64,000 bases of DNA from positions 4,033,501 to 4,097,500 of the forward strand of contig NZ_CP016286.1 of the NCBI RefSeq assembly GCF_001679785.1, in the 5' to 3' direction. A program made the translations under genes and the position numbers. The notes under the pieces were generated by a model, which was not told where the DNA came from, made no database searches, and saw only the letters and a list, made by a program, of their open reading frames with translations. The DNA comes from Rhizobium leguminosarum. GTDB lineage: Bacteria; Pseudomonadota; Alphaproteobacteria; Rhizobiales; Rhizobiaceae. This document shows positions 20,116 to 29,296 of this stretch, piece by piece. Within the stretch, counting starts at the first letter, position 1. The number at the start of each line of letters is the position of its first letter.

Positions 20116-20784
20116 ATGAAACCGGATATCAAAATCTGTGGCTTGAAGACGCCTGACGCTGTCGATCGCGCGCTGAAACGCGGCGCGACCCATATCGGTT
20201 TTATCTTCTTCGAAAAGAGCCCGCGCTATATTGAGCCGGACCTGGCGGCAAAACTGGCCGAACCTGCGCGCGGCAAGGCGAAGATCGTCGCCGTCGTCGT
20301 CGATCCGACCAATGACGAACTCGACGAGATCGTATCGTTGTTGAAGCCGGATATGCTCCAGCTTCATGGTAACGAGAGCCCCGAACATGTGCTGACCATA
20401 AAGGCGGTCTATGGTCTGCCGGTGATGAAGGCCTTTTCGGTGCGCACGGCAGACGACCTGAAGCGCGTCGAGGCCTATATAGGTATCGCCGACCGTTTCC
20501 TCTTCGACGCCAAAGCGCCGAAGGGTTCGGAACTGCCTGGCGGCAATGGTGTTTCCTTCGATTGGGGCCTTCTCAGCTGGCTTGACGGCAGCGTCGACTA
20601 CATGCTTTCCGGCGGGCTGAACAAGGACAATGTCGCCGAGGCGCTTTTCGTCACCAAGGCACCGGGTATCGACGTCTCCTCGGGAGTCGAAACTGCGCCT
20701 GGCGTGAAAAGCGTCGCGAAGATCGATGAATTTTTTGACGCGGTCGAAAAGGCGAATGCGCCGATGATGGCCTCAGGGAGTTGA
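20116..20784 (+). CDS. trpF: Phosphoribosylanthranilate isomerase
   Basis: A 222-residue TIM barrel converting phosphoribosylanthranilate to CdRP in tryptophan synthesis. The catalytic Cys is in [12 protein letters not shown], the substrate loop in [12 protein letters not shown], the catalytic Asp in [18 protein letters not shown], and the phosphate-binding [10 protein letters not shown] and VSSGVE segments follow. First of trpFBA-accD-folC, a conserved alphaproteobacterial order. Confidence 0.96.
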   Translation: MKPDIKICGLKTPDAVDRALKRGATHIGFIFFEKSPRYIEPDLAAKLAEPARGKAKIVAVVVDPTNDELDEIVSLLKPDMLQLHGNESPEHVLTIKAVYGLPVMKAFSVRTADDLKRVEAYIGIADRFLFDAKAPKGSELPGGNGVSFDWGLLSWLDGSVDYMLSGGLNKDNVAEALFVTKAPGIDVSSGVETAPGVKSVAKIDEFFDAVEKANAPMMASGS

Positions 20785-20786
20785 GA

Positions 20787-22007
20787 GTGAACGAGACGCC
20801 TAAACCGAATTCCTTCCGTTCCGGCCCCGATGAAGATGGCCGTTTCGGCATTTATGGCGGTCGTTTCGTCGCCGAAACGCTGATGCCGCTGATCCTTGAT
20901 CTGCAGGACGAGTGGAACAGGGCAAAGAACGATCCTGCATTCCAGGCCGAATTGAAGCATCTCGGCGCGCATTATATCGGCCGCCCGAGCCCGCTCTATT
21001 TCGCCGAGCGACTGACGGCCGAACTCGGCGGCGCAAAGATCTATTTCAAGCGCGAGGAGCTGAACCATACCGGCTCGCACAAGATCAACAACTGCATCGG
21101 CCAGATCCTGCTCGCCAAGCGCATGGGCAAGACCCGCATCATTGCCGAAACCGGTGCCGGCCAGCACGGCGTCGCCTCCGCGACCGTTGCAGCCCGCTTT
21201 GGCCTTCCCTGTGTCGTCTATATGGGCGCCACCGACGTCGAGCGTCAGGCCCCGAACGTTTTCCGCATGAAGCTGCTCGGCGCGGAAGTCAAGCCGGTCA
21301 CGGCAGGCAGCGGCACGCTGAAGGACGCCATGAACGAGGCGCTTCGCGACTGGGTCACCAATGTCGAGGATACCTATTACCTGATCGGAACGGCAGCCGG
21401 TCCGCATCCCTATCCGGAGATGGTCCGCGATTTCCAGTCGGTGATCGGCATCGAAGCGAAAGAGCAGATGCTGGCAGCCGAAGGCCGTCTTCCGGATCTG
21501 GTCATCGCTGCCGTCGGCGGCGGCTCGAACGCCATCGGCATTTTCCATCCTTTCCTGGATGATCCCTCTGTCAAGATCGTCGGCGTCGAAGCTGGCGGCA
21601 AGGGTCTGCAGGGCGACAAACATTGCGCCTCGATCACCGCCGGTTCGCCGGGCGTGCTGCACGGCAACCGCACCTACCTGCTGCAGGACGGTGACGGTCA
21701 GATCAAGGAAGGCCATTCGATTTCGGCCGGCCTCGATTATCCCGGCATCGGCCCCGAACATTCCTGGCTGAACGATACCGGCCGCGTCGACTATGTGCCG
21801 ATCATGGATCACGAAGCGCTCGAGGCTTTCCAGACCCTGACCCGCCTCGAAGGCATCATCCCGGCGCTCGAGCCTTCGCATGCGATTGCCGAGGTGATCA
21901 AACGCGCACCGACGATGGGCAAGGACGAGATCATCCTGATGAACCTCTCCGGCCGCGGCGACAAGGATATCTTCACCGTCGGCAAGATTCTGGGAATGGG
22001 ACTGTAA
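20787..22007 (+). CDS. trpB: Tryptophan synthase beta subunit
   Basis: A 406-residue PLP enzyme that condenses indole with serine. The PLP Lys is in [14 protein letters not shown], the substrate loop is ETGAGQHG, and the phosphate-binding loop is [11 protein letters not shown] 20787 ([10 protein letters not shown]) is favoured over TTG 20781 because AGGGAG lies six bases upstream of it. It starts 2 bases after the trpF stop and ends 3 bases before trpA, with which its product forms the alpha2-beta2 complex. Confidence 0.96.
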   Translation: MNETPKPNSFRSGPDEDGRFGIYGGRFVAETLMPLILDLQDEWNRAKNDPAFQAELKHLGAHYIGRPSPLYFAERLTAELGGAKIYFKREELNHTGSHKINNCIGQILLAKRMGKTRIIAETGAGQHGVASATVAARFGLPCVVYMGATDVERQAPNVFRMKLLGAEVKPVTAGSGTLKDAMNEALRDWVTNVEDTYYLIGTAAGPHPYPEMVRDFQSVIGIEAKEQMLAAEGRLPDLVIAAVGGGSNAIGIFHPFLDDPSVKIVGVEAGGKGLQGDKHCASITAGSPGVLHGNRTYLLQDGDGQIKEGHSISAGLDYPGIGPEHSWLNDTGRVDYVPIMDHEALEAFQTLTRLEGIIPALEPSHAIAEVIKRAPTMGKDEIILMNLSGRGDKDIFTVGKILGMGL

Positions 22008-22010
22008 GAG

Positions 22011-22850
22011 ATGACCGCACGCATGGACAAACGCTTTGCCGAGCTGAAGGCCGAGGGCCGTCCGGCGCTTGTGACCTATTTCATGGGCGGCGATCCCGAT
22101 TACGACACCTCGCTCGGCATCATGAAGGCGCTGCCGGAGGCAGGCTCCGACATCATCGAGCTCGGCATGCCCTTTTCCGATCCGATGGCCGACGGCCCGG
22201 CGATCCAGCTGGCCGGTCAGCGGGCGCTGAAAGGCGGCCAGACGCTGAAGAAGACGCTGCAGCTGGCGGCCGATTTCCGCAAGACCAATGATGCGACGCC
22301 GATCGTGATGATGGGTTACTACAACCCGATCTATATTTACGGCGTCGAAAAATTCCTCGACGACGCGCTCGCCGCCGGTATCGACGGCCTGATCGTCGTC
22401 GACCTGCCGCCCGAGATGGATGACGAGCTCTGCATTCCGGCGATCCGCAAAGGCATCAATTTCATCCGCCTGGCGACGCCGACGACCGATGAGAAGCGCC
22501 TGCCGAAGGTCCTGAAGAACACTTCAGGCTTCGTCTACTACGTCTCGATGAACGGCATCACCGGTTCGGCGCTGCCCGATCCGTCGCTGGTTTCGGGCGC
22601 GGTCGAGCGCATCAAGCAGCATACCAAGCTGCCCGTCTGCGTCGGCTTCGGCGTCAAGACGGCGGAACATGCAAAGGTCATCGGCGGTTCGGCCGACGGC
22701 GTCGTCGTCGGCACCGCGATCGTCAATCAGGTTGCGACGAGCTTGACGCATGACGGAAAGGCAACGGCGGACACGGTTCAGGCCGTTGCCACGCTGGTGC
22801 GCGGCCTTTCCACGGGAACACGTTCGGCGCGCCTTGTTGCTGCCGAATAG
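22011..22850 (+). CDS. trpA: Tryptophan synthase alpha subunit
   Basis: A 279-residue TIM barrel that cleaves indole-3-glycerol phosphate to indole. Catalytic Glu is in [17 protein letters not shown], and the second catalytic Asp is in [14 protein letters not shown]. The phosphate site GFGVKT and the C-terminal [11 protein letters not shown] are present. Close behind trpB. The next gene, accD, is separated by 140 bases that hold two palindromic modules. Confidence 0.96.
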   Translation: MTARMDKRFAELKAEGRPALVTYFMGGDPDYDTSLGIMKALPEAGSDIIELGMPFSDPMADGPAIQLAGQRALKGGQTLKKTLQLAADFRKTNDATPIVMMGYYNPIYIYGVEKFLDDALAAGIDGLIVVDLPPEMDDELCIPAIRKGINFIRLATPTTDEKRLPKVLKNTSGFVYYVSMNGITGSALPDPSLVSGAVERIKQHTKLPVCVGFGVKTAEHAKVIGGSADGVVVGTAIVNQVATSLTHDGKATADTVQAVATLVRGLSTGTRSARLVAAE

Positions 22851-22871
22851 TTTGCCCACATTGGCAATAAA

Positions 22872-22915
22872 GCATGTGGCGCAAAAGTGTGCAGCAGTTT
22901 GCGGCAACGGCATGC
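22872..22915 (+). repeat. Palindromic repeat upstream of accD, module 1
   Basis: GCATG (22872) ... CATGC (22911) outer arms with inner CGCAAA / TTTGCG. Over its length it aligns with the reverse strand of the hairpin at 49919-49968: both have AAAAGTGTG, then GC, then GTTT-CGG, then CATGC. Confidence 0.6.
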
Positions 22916-22928
22916 GGGAAACTAGGAC

Positions 22929-22971
22929 CTAAAGCGTGGCAGCGAATCTGAAAGATCAAGGCGCGCTTTAG
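22929..22971 (+). repeat. Palindromic repeat upstream of accD, module 2
   Basis: Perfect 8-bp arms CTAAAGCG (22929-22936) and CGCTTTAG (22964-22971), about 27 bases apart, ending 19 bases before the accD TTG and just before its Shine-Dalgarno. It could affect accD translation initiation or mRNA processing between trpA and accD. Confidence 0.6.
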
Positions 22972-22990
22972 ACTATCAGGAGTATTCGAG

Positions 22991-23896
22991 TTGAACTGGA
23001 TCACCAACTACGTTCGCCCGCGGATCAATTCCATGCTGGGCCGTCGCGAAGTGCCGGAGAACCTCTGGATCAAGTGCCCGGAAACGGGCGAGATGGTCTT
23101 CCACAAGGACCTGGAAGGCAACAAATGGGTCATTCCGGCGTCCGGTTATCACATGAAGATGCCGGCCAAGGCGCGCCTGACCGATCTTTTCGATAATGGC
23201 GAGTTCGAATCGCTGCCGCAGCCGAAGGTCGCGCAGGATCCGCTGAAGTTTCGCGATTCGAAGAAATATAGCGATCGCCTGCGCGACAGCCGCCTGAAGA
23301 CCGAACAGGAGGATACGATCCTCGCCGGTGTCGGAAAGGTGCAGGGACTGAAACTCGTGGCCGTCGTGCACGAATTCAACTTTATCGGCGGTTCGCTCGG
23401 CATGGCCGCCGGCGAGGCGATCGTCAAGGCTTTCGAGCGCGCGACGTCTGAAAAGTGCCCGCTGGTGATGTTCCCCGCTTCCGGCGGTGCGCGCATGCAG
23501 GAAGGCATCCTGTCGCTGATGCAGCTGCCGCGCACGACGGTTGCCGTCGACATGCTGAAAGAATCCGGCCAGCCCTATATCGTCGTGCTGACCAACCCGA
23601 CGACGGGTGGCGTCACGGCCTCCTATGCCATGCTTGGCGATATTCATCTGGCCGAGCCCGGCGCCGAAATCGGCTTTGCCGGCAAGCGCGTGATCGAGCA
23701 GACGTTGCGTGAAAAACTGCCCGAAGGCTTCCAGACCGCCGAATATCTGCTGGAGCATGGTATGGTCGATATGGTCGTCAAGCGACACGATATTCCGGAA
23801 ACGCTGGCGCGTCTCCTGAAGATCCTGACGAAGAAGCCGGTTTCGGCGGCGAACGACATGAATGGCGGCGCGATTGCCCTGGCGGCGAGCGCCTGA
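22991..23896 (+). CDS. accD: Acetyl-CoA carboxylase carboxyltransferase beta subunit
   Basis: A 301-residue subunit that, with AccA, transfers carboxyl from biotin to acetyl-CoA to form malonyl-CoA. The carboxyltransferase core is clear: [54 protein letters not shown] and [12 protein letters not shown] 22991 is the start ([10 protein letters not shown]), with AGGAG nine bases upstream. Oddly, the N-terminal zinc ribbon has lost most ligands: of the usual two CxxC pairs only the Cys in IKCPETG remains. Confidence 0.96.
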   Translation: MNWITNYVRPRINSMLGRREVPENLWIKCPETGEMVFHKDLEGNKWVIPASGYHMKMPAKARLTDLFDNGEFESLPQPKVAQDPLKFRDSKKYSDRLRDSRLKTEQEDTILAGVGKVQGLKLVAVVHEFNFIGGSLGMAAGEAIVKAFERATSEKCPLVMFPASGGARMQEGILSLMQLPRTTVAVDMLKESGQPYIVVLTNPTTGGVTASYAMLGDIHLAEPGAEIGFAGKRVIEQTLREKLPEGFQTAEYLLEHGMVDMVVKRHDIPETLARLLKILTKKPVSAANDMNGGAIALAASA

Positions 23897-23947
23897 TAAC
23901 CGACAAGCAGGCGGGGTGCCGAATTGATACCCAGAGGCCAAACCGCG

Positions 23948-25276
23948 GTGAGCGAGGCAGCACAGGAGATCGACAAGCTCATGGGATTGCATCCCAAGGG
24001 CTTTGATCTGTCTCTCGATCGCATCACCCGTCTTCTCGATCAACTCGGCAATCCGCACAGGAAACTGCCGCCGGTGATCCATGTCGCCGGCACCAATGGC
24101 AAGGGGTCGGTCACCGCCTTCTGCCGCGCTTTGCTCGAAGCCGGCGGCTACAGCGCTCACGTGCACACCTCCCCGCATCTCGTCAATTGGCACGAGCGTT
24201 ATCGCATTGGCGTCAAGGGCGGACGCGGACAGCTTGTCGACGACGCCGTCTTTGCCGGGGCCGTGCGTCGCGTGGCCGATGCCAATGCAGGACAGCACAT
24301 CACCGTCTTCGAAATCCTGACGGCGGTCACCTTCATCCTGTTTTCCGAACATCCGGCCGATGCCGCGATCATCGAAGTCGGTCTCGGCGGCAGGTTCGAC
24401 GCCACCAATGTCATTTCCGATCCGGCCGTTTCGGTGATCATGCCGATTTCGCTGGATCACCAGCCCTATCTCGGCGACAGGGTCGAGCTGATCGCGGCCG
24501 AAAAGGCCGGCATCATGAAACCGGGATTTCCCGTTATCATCGGTCATCAGGAATATGACGCAGCGCTCGACGTGCTGATGTCGACCGCTGAGAGGCTGCA
24601 TTGCCCGAGCGCCGTCTTCGGGCAGGATTTCATGGCGCATGAGGAATATGGCCGGCTCGTCTACCAGGATGAGTTCGGGCTTGCCGACCTGCCGCTGCCG
24701 CGTCTTCCCGGCCGCCATCAATATGCCAATGCCGCCGCCGCCATTCGTGCCGTCAAGGCGGCGGGTTTCACCGTCACCGAGACGATGATGGAAAAGGCAA
24801 TGAGTTCGGTCGAATGGCCGGGCCGGCTGCAGCGCCTGAGCGAGGGCCGGCTGCTGTCGCATGCGCCCGCCGGCGCCGAGATCTGGATCGATGGCGGGCA
24901 TAATCCGGGTGCCGGCGAAGTGATCGCCGAAGCCATGGCCACTTTCGAGGAGCGCCAGTCGCGGCCGCTTTTTCTAATTATCGGCATGATCAACACCAAG
25001 GATCCGGTCGGTTATTTCAAGGCCTTTACCGGCTTGGTCGAAAAGGTTTTCTGCGTGCCGATCCGCGGCAGCGAAGCGATGATCGACCCGGTAATATTGT
25101 CGCATGCCGCTTATGATGCCGGTTTGGTTGCCGAACCGATGTCGACGGTCGGCGATGCGCTGGAAGCGATAAAAGCCGTCGCCGATCCGGAGGCATTGCC
25201 GCCGCGCATCCTGGTCGGCGGCTCTCTCTATCTTGTCGGCGACGTGCTTGCCGACAACGACACGCCCCCAAAATGA
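23948..25276 (+). CDS. folC: Bifunctional folylpolyglutamate/dihydrofolate synthase
   Basis: A 442-residue Mur-ligase-like enzyme that adds glutamate to (dihydro)folates. The P-loop is HVAGTNGKGSVTAF, followed by HTSPHLVNWHERYRI, the Mg-binding EVGLGGRFDATN, SLDHQPYLG, AEKAGIMKPG, and the second domain with IDGGHNPGA. GTG 23948 (MSEAAQEIDKLM) gives the usual family start; TTG 23924 would add eight residues, and neither has a strong Shine-Dalgarno. It is 51 bases after accD and ends the run at a strong terminator. Confidence 0.94.
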   Translation: MSEAAQEIDKLMGLHPKGFDLSLDRITRLLDQLGNPHRKLPPVIHVAGTNGKGSVTAFCRALLEAGGYSAHVHTSPHLVNWHERYRIGVKGGRGQLVDDAVFAGAVRRVADANAGQHITVFEILTAVTFILFSEHPADAAIIEVGLGGRFDATNVISDPAVSVIMPISLDHQPYLGDRVELIAAEKAGIMKPGFPVIIGHQEYDAALDVLMSTAERLHCPSAVFGQDFMAHEEYGRLVYQDEFGLADLPLPRLPGRHQYANAAAAIRAVKAAGFTVTETMMEKAMSSVEWPGRLQRLSEGRLLSHAPAGAEIWIDGGHNPGAGEVIAEAMATFEERQSRPLFLIIGMINTKDPVGYFKAFTGLVEKVFCVPIRGSEAMIDPVILSHAAYDAGLVAEPMSTVGDALEAIKAVADPEALPPRILVGGSLYLVGDVLADNDTPPK

Positions 25277-25290
25277 AGGCTGCGAAATGA

Positions 25291-25317
25291 AAAAAGCCCG
25301 GTCGAGCCGGGCTTTTT
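25291..25317. terminator. Bidirectional terminator between folC and trxA
   Basis: Perfect 11-bp stem AAAAAGCCCGG / CCGGGCTTTTT with a 5-base loop. It gives a T-run in both directions, serving convergent folC and trxA. Confidence 0.92.
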
Positions 25318-25348
25318 CGTCAATGTGATATAAATTCGTCGATATTAA

Positions 25349-25669
25349 TCAGGCAGCGCTCGAAATCCAGTTCGAAAGAGCCGTCTTCGGCTTTGCGCCG
25401 ACCGAGATATCGGCAACTTCGCCGCCCTTGAAGATTGCAAGGGTCGGAATGGAGCGCACACCGAACTGTGCAGCGAGTTCCGGGTTCTCATCGATATTCA
25501 GCTTGGCGACCTTGACCTTGCCTTCCATCTCGACGGCGATTTCTTCGAGGCTCGGAGCAATCATCTTGCACGGGCCGCACCATTCGGCCCAGAAATCGAC
25601 GACGACGGGTTCTGCGGATTCCAGAACTTCCGACTGGAAGTTATTGATATCGACTTTCACGGTAGCCAT
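25349..25669 (-). CDS. trxA: Thioredoxin
   Basis: A 106-residue thioredoxin, the general cytosolic dithiol reductant. The active site [14 protein letters not shown] and the conserved cis-Pro segment [12 protein letters not shown] are present. ATG 25669 ([10 protein letters not shown]) has AAAGGAG upstream; the in-frame extension from 25705 is not conserved. It is the last gene of the minus-strand unit behind addA, 75 bases away, which leaves room for its own promoter. Confidence 0.96.
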   Translation of the reverse strand: MATVKVDINNFQSEVLESAEPVVVDFWAEWCGPCKMIAPSLEEIAVEMEGKVKVAKLNIDENPELAAQFGVRSIPTLAIFKGGEVADISVGAKPKTALSNWISSAA

Positions 25670-25744
25670 GGGCTGCTCCTTTAACGGAATTGGGTGTTGA
25701 ACCACATGTGATGGTGCGGTGCCGAACTTTCAATGTCCGGTATT

Positions 25745-28700
25745 TCACTTTGTCTTGACCGCTGCAAGCGCCAAACCGAGCGTCTTTTCGCTCAGCGTGT
25801 AGAGCGAAGCGTTCTCGGTATAGACAAGCATGCAATCGATACGCTTATCAGGATAGAGCGGCGCGAGGATCTCGCGATAGATCGCCAGCTGTGCCCGGTG
25901 CGCGAAGGGGATGGCTTCTTCAGTTGCCGGCGGTACCCGATTGGTCTTGTAGTCGAGAATGACGACACGATCGGCAAGAACGGCAAGCCGGTCGATACGG
26001 CCGGAGACGGCATAGCGCCGGTCTTCGAGCGTCAATGTTCCCATGATCGAGACTTCGGGCTGGGCCTGCGCACCGAGAACAGCCTGCAGGCCTTCCTCGT
26101 CCAATAGTTTCAGAACCGAATCGACAAGCTTGCGCCGTTCGGCTTCCGGCCAGAATCGAGCCGCCCTGTCGGCATAACGGCTCGCCGCGTCAGGCCGTTC
26201 GCCAAGTGGAATTTCGGGAAGCACCTGCAGCATGCGATGGATCAGCCTGCCCTTTTCCAGCGAACGATCGCTGCGCTCCTTTTCGCCGAACAGCGGCGAG
26301 ACAACCAGCAGACCGCCCTCGTCTTCATCGATGATCGTCCCGGCGCCGGAAGGACTGAGCGGCCGGGGCAGCTCAGCCTGCGGCGGCAGTGGCCGCAACA
26401 GACCGTCGGGCAAGGTCTCCTCGCTGCCGCGCTCTTCGGTGCTATCGATACGCTCGAAGCGTCGTTCCACCCGCGGCACGCGCCATTCGACGCCCGGCCA
26501 TTCCCCATCGGGACCGGAGAATGTGGTCGCCTCCACATGCGGATGGTCGTCGCGCAGTGCCGTCGAAATCATCATATGCCAGGTGTCGTTATTCACACGC
26601 ACGCCACGATAGCCGCAGACGACCAGCCGGTCGGCGGCGCGCGTCATAGCGACATAGAGCAACCGGCGGTATTCCTCTTCCGCCAGCATCTGGATACGTG
26701 TGGCATCGTCCTGGGTCAGCGAATTGGCCAGATCGGAGACAGGAACCCAGACGGGCATCGGCGGCTCGTCGGGGCCGGTCTCGATCAGGCGAAGCTTCGG
26801 CAGATGGGTATGGGTGAAGGCCTTCGAACCGCCGTCGACAAGGAAAACGATCGGTGCTTCAAGACCCTTGGAGGCATGCACCGTCATGATCCGCACCTCG
26901 TTGCGCCCCTTGTCCTGCTCGCGCTTCATCACGGGGGCTTCGAGCTCCAGCGTCGAGATGAAGGATTGCAGCCCGGGAAGGCCGGAGTTCTCGTGGTCGA
27001 GCGTGAAGGTCAGGAATTCGTCGAGAATATCGCTGACCTCGGTGCCGAGACGGGCAAGGAATTGCCGCCGCCCGCCATAGCTGCCCAGCACACGCGCATA
27101 GAAATCATGGACCGACAGGCTCCTGGACTGCCGGAGAAACAGCTCCAGCCTCTCGACGGCAGCGCGGAAACGCTCGGTGCCGTCGGTGGCGAAGCTTTTG
27201 AGATGGCTCCAGACGCTCTGATTGTCGCCGCGCAACGCGGCGACCGCAAAGATGTCGTCCTCGGAGAGATCGAAAAGCGGGCTCTTCAGCACGGCGGCGA
27301 GCGAAAGGTCGTCTTCCGGCAGAAGCAGGAAACGGCCGAGCGCCAGCAGATCCTGCACGGCGATATGGCTGGTCAGCACCAGCCTGTCCGCACCGGCGAC
27401 GGGAATATCGCCGCGGCGCTTCAACGCGCGTGTCAACGCATTGACGAAGGCGTCGCGCTTGCGCACCAGCACCAGGATGTCGCCCGCCTCGATCAGGCGC
27501 TCCTTGCCTTTGTCGACGATCGTTTCGCGGCCAACAAGCGTGCCGATCGAATGGGCGATCCGCCGCGCGAGGATCGCTGCCGGCGCGCTTTCCGGGGTCG
27601 CATCGAAGGGCGCCGTCCAGTCCTCCTCCTTCACCACCGCTTCCGGCGCAACCATCTCCCAGAGATCGACGGCGCCGGGATGTCCGATGCGGCTGGAACG
27701 ATGCACGACCGGTTCGCCGAGCGCGCTGAGGCCGCGCGCATTCTCAGGTGTCTTGAAAATGTGGTCGACCGCCTCGAGCACGTCTGAGGTCGAGCGGAAC
27801 GACAGTGGCAGCCGCACGGAGGAAAAACTCTGCCCGCTATCGGAAACGCGCCGCCGCGTCCGGTCGCTCTCCTCGGAAAAACGCTCGGGCCGCGCGCCCT
27901 GGAAGGAATAGATCGACTGCTTTTCGTCGCCGACGGCAAACAGCGTGCGCACGATCGGCCGGGCGCTTTCGCCGGAGAAGAAATCTTCGGCGAGCGACTG
28001 GATGACGCTCCACTGGATCGGGCTGGTATCCTGCGCCTCGTCGACGAGGATATGATCGATGCCCCGATCGAGCTTGTAGTGGATCCAGGGGCCGACCCCA
28101 CTTTTCGTCAGGAGGTCGGCAGTGCGGGTGATCAGGTCCTCGAAATCGAGCTGGCTGCGCTGCTTCTTCAACTCCTCATAGTCGTGATTCAGCCGATCGG
28201 CGAGCACGAGCGCTGCATGCGTAGCGCCGTACATCCGCATCAGCTTCAGCCGGTCGCGGCTTGCTGCGACATGCGCGCGGGCAATGGCGATGGCCTCCGC
28301 CAGACGCGGTGCCTCGGCAAGCATGGACTTGACGAGAAATTGCGAGTCCGCCTTGGGCTCGCCCTTCACGGTCAGAAAGATCTTCTCGAGAAATTGCGCA
28401 CGCCTTGCGTCATCGCGCTCCCGCCCGGCGAGCCTGAGGCCGTAAGCAACTTCCTGCGCCTTCGTGCCGCCCTTCTGGTCGGCAAGCGAGAGATAGAGCT
28501 CCAGTGTGCTGCCCGAAAGCTCCGGCAAAGGCCAATATTGCGCCGCGATCCTGTCTTCCGTGTCGCCGACGGCAAGGCCGAGCCTTTTGCGCAGAACCTT
28601 GTCCACGCCGCCCTGCTGTTCGGCCGTCGCGGTGAAACGACGAATGGCATTGCGGTTGGCGACGATGTCGCCGAGCAGGTTCTCCAGTCCGGATTCGTCG

Positions 28701-29296
28701 CCGAGATTGAGCACGTAGGCGAATGCCTCGGCAAGGGCGCCGTCTTCGTCAGGCGCCGTTGCCGTCAGCAGCGCCCGGCGCGCATCGGAAAGCAACGCCA
28801 CCGCCGCGCGATCGTCGAGAACCGAGAAATGCCCGGCAACGTTGGCTTCCAGCGGGAACTGATGCAGCAGCGCCTCGCAAAAGGCATGGATCGTCTGGAT
28901 CTTCAGTCCGCCGGGCGTCTCCAGCGCCTTGGCAAACAGCCTGCGAGCCTCGGCAAGCTTCAGTCCGTCGGGAGCCATGCCTTCGATCTGTGTGATGCGA
29001 CGGCCGAGGTCTTCATCGTCAAGCACCACCCATTCCGCCAGCCGTTCGAAGACGCGGTTCGACATTTCCGACGCCGCAGCCTTGGTATAGGTGAGGCATA
29101 AAATGGCGGAAGGCCGCGCGCCTGATAGCAGCAGCCGGATGACGCGCTGTGTCAGCACATGCGTCTTGCCGGAACCGGCATTGGCCGAGACCCAGGCCGA
29201 TCGCAGCGGATCGGAGGCAATCGCCTGCTGGATCGTCGTCCAGCCGATCCAGGCGCCCGGATCGTCGTCGTTGGGAAGGGCGGTCACATCACTCAT
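25745..29296 (-). CDS. addA: Double-strand break repair helicase-nuclease AddA
   Basis: A 1183-residue UvrD-like helicase with C-terminal nuclease, the A subunit of AddAB, which resects double-strand ends for RecA loading. Walker A is in VSANAGSGKTHVLTQR (about 34-50), Walker B/motif II in HILVDEAQDTSPIQW, motif III in AVGDEKQSIYSFQGA, motifs V-VI in IMTVHASKGLEAPIVFLVD and RRLLYVAMTRAADRLV. The PD-(D/E)XK nuclease is VVILDYKTNR near the end. ATG 29296 lies within addB (ATGAGTGA, 8-nt overlap); the extension from 29344 is rejected. Confidence 0.96.
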   Translation of the reverse strand: MSDVTALPNDDDPGAWIGWTTIQQAIASDPLRSAWVSANAGSGKTHVLTQRVIRLLLSGARPSAILCLTYTKAAASEMSNRVFERLAEWVVLDDEDLGRRITQIEGMAPDGLKLAEARRLFAKALETPGGLKIQTIHAFCEALLHQFPLEANVAGHFSVLDDRAAVALLSDARRALLTATAPDEDGALAEAFAYVLNLGDESGLENLLGDIVANRNAIRRFTATAEQQGGVDKVLRKRLGLAVGDTEDRIAAQYWPLPELSGSTLELYLSLADQKGGTKAQEVAYGLRLAGRERDDARRAQFLEKIFLTVKGEPKADSQFLVKSMLAEAPRLAEAIAIARAHVAASRDRLKLMRMYGATHAALVLADRLNHDYEELKKQRSQLDFEDLITRTADLLTKSGVGPWIHYKLDRGIDHILVDEAQDTSPIQWSVIQSLAEDFFSGESARPIVRTLFAVGDEKQSIYSFQGARPERFSEESDRTRRRVSDSGQSFSSVRLPLSFRSTSDVLEAVDHIFKTPENARGLSALGEPVVHRSSRIGHPGAVDLWEMVAPEAVVKEEDWTAPFDATPESAPAAILARRIAHSIGTLVGRETIVDKGKERLIEAGDILVLVRKRDAFVNALTRALKRRGDIPVAGADRLVLTSHIAVQDLLALGRFLLLPEDDLSLAAVLKSPLFDLSEDDIFAVAALRGDNQSVWSHLKSFATDGTERFRAAVERLELFLRQSRSLSVHDFYARVLGSYGGRRQFLARLGTEVSDILDEFLTFTLDHENSGLPGLQSFISTLELEAPVMKREQDKGRNEVRIMTVHASKGLEAPIVFLVDGGSKAFTHTHLPKLRLIETGPDEPPMPVWVPVSDLANSLTQDDATRIQMLAEEEYRRLLYVAMTRAADRLVVCGYRGVRVNNDTWHMMISTALRDDHPHVEATTFSGPDGEWPGVEWRVPRVERRFERIDSTEERGSEETLPDGLLRPLPPQAELPRPLSPSGAGTIIDEDEGGLLVVSPLFGEKERSDRSLEKGRLIHRMLQVLPEIPLGERPDAASRYADRAARFWPEAERRKLVDSVLKLLDEEGLQAVLGAQAQPEVSIMGTLTLEDRRYAVSGRIDRLAVLADRVVILDYKTNRVPPATEEAIPFAHRAQLAIYREILAPLYPDKRIDCMLVYTENASLYTLSEKTLGLALAAVKTK

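Noticed and set aside
22976..24901. 641-codon open frame antisense to accD and folC
   Set aside because: It lies opposite two well-supported genes, has no family features and is explained by the low stop frequency in high-GC antisense frames. The same applies to other long shadows, such as those opposite gyrB, pckA, ahcY and divL.
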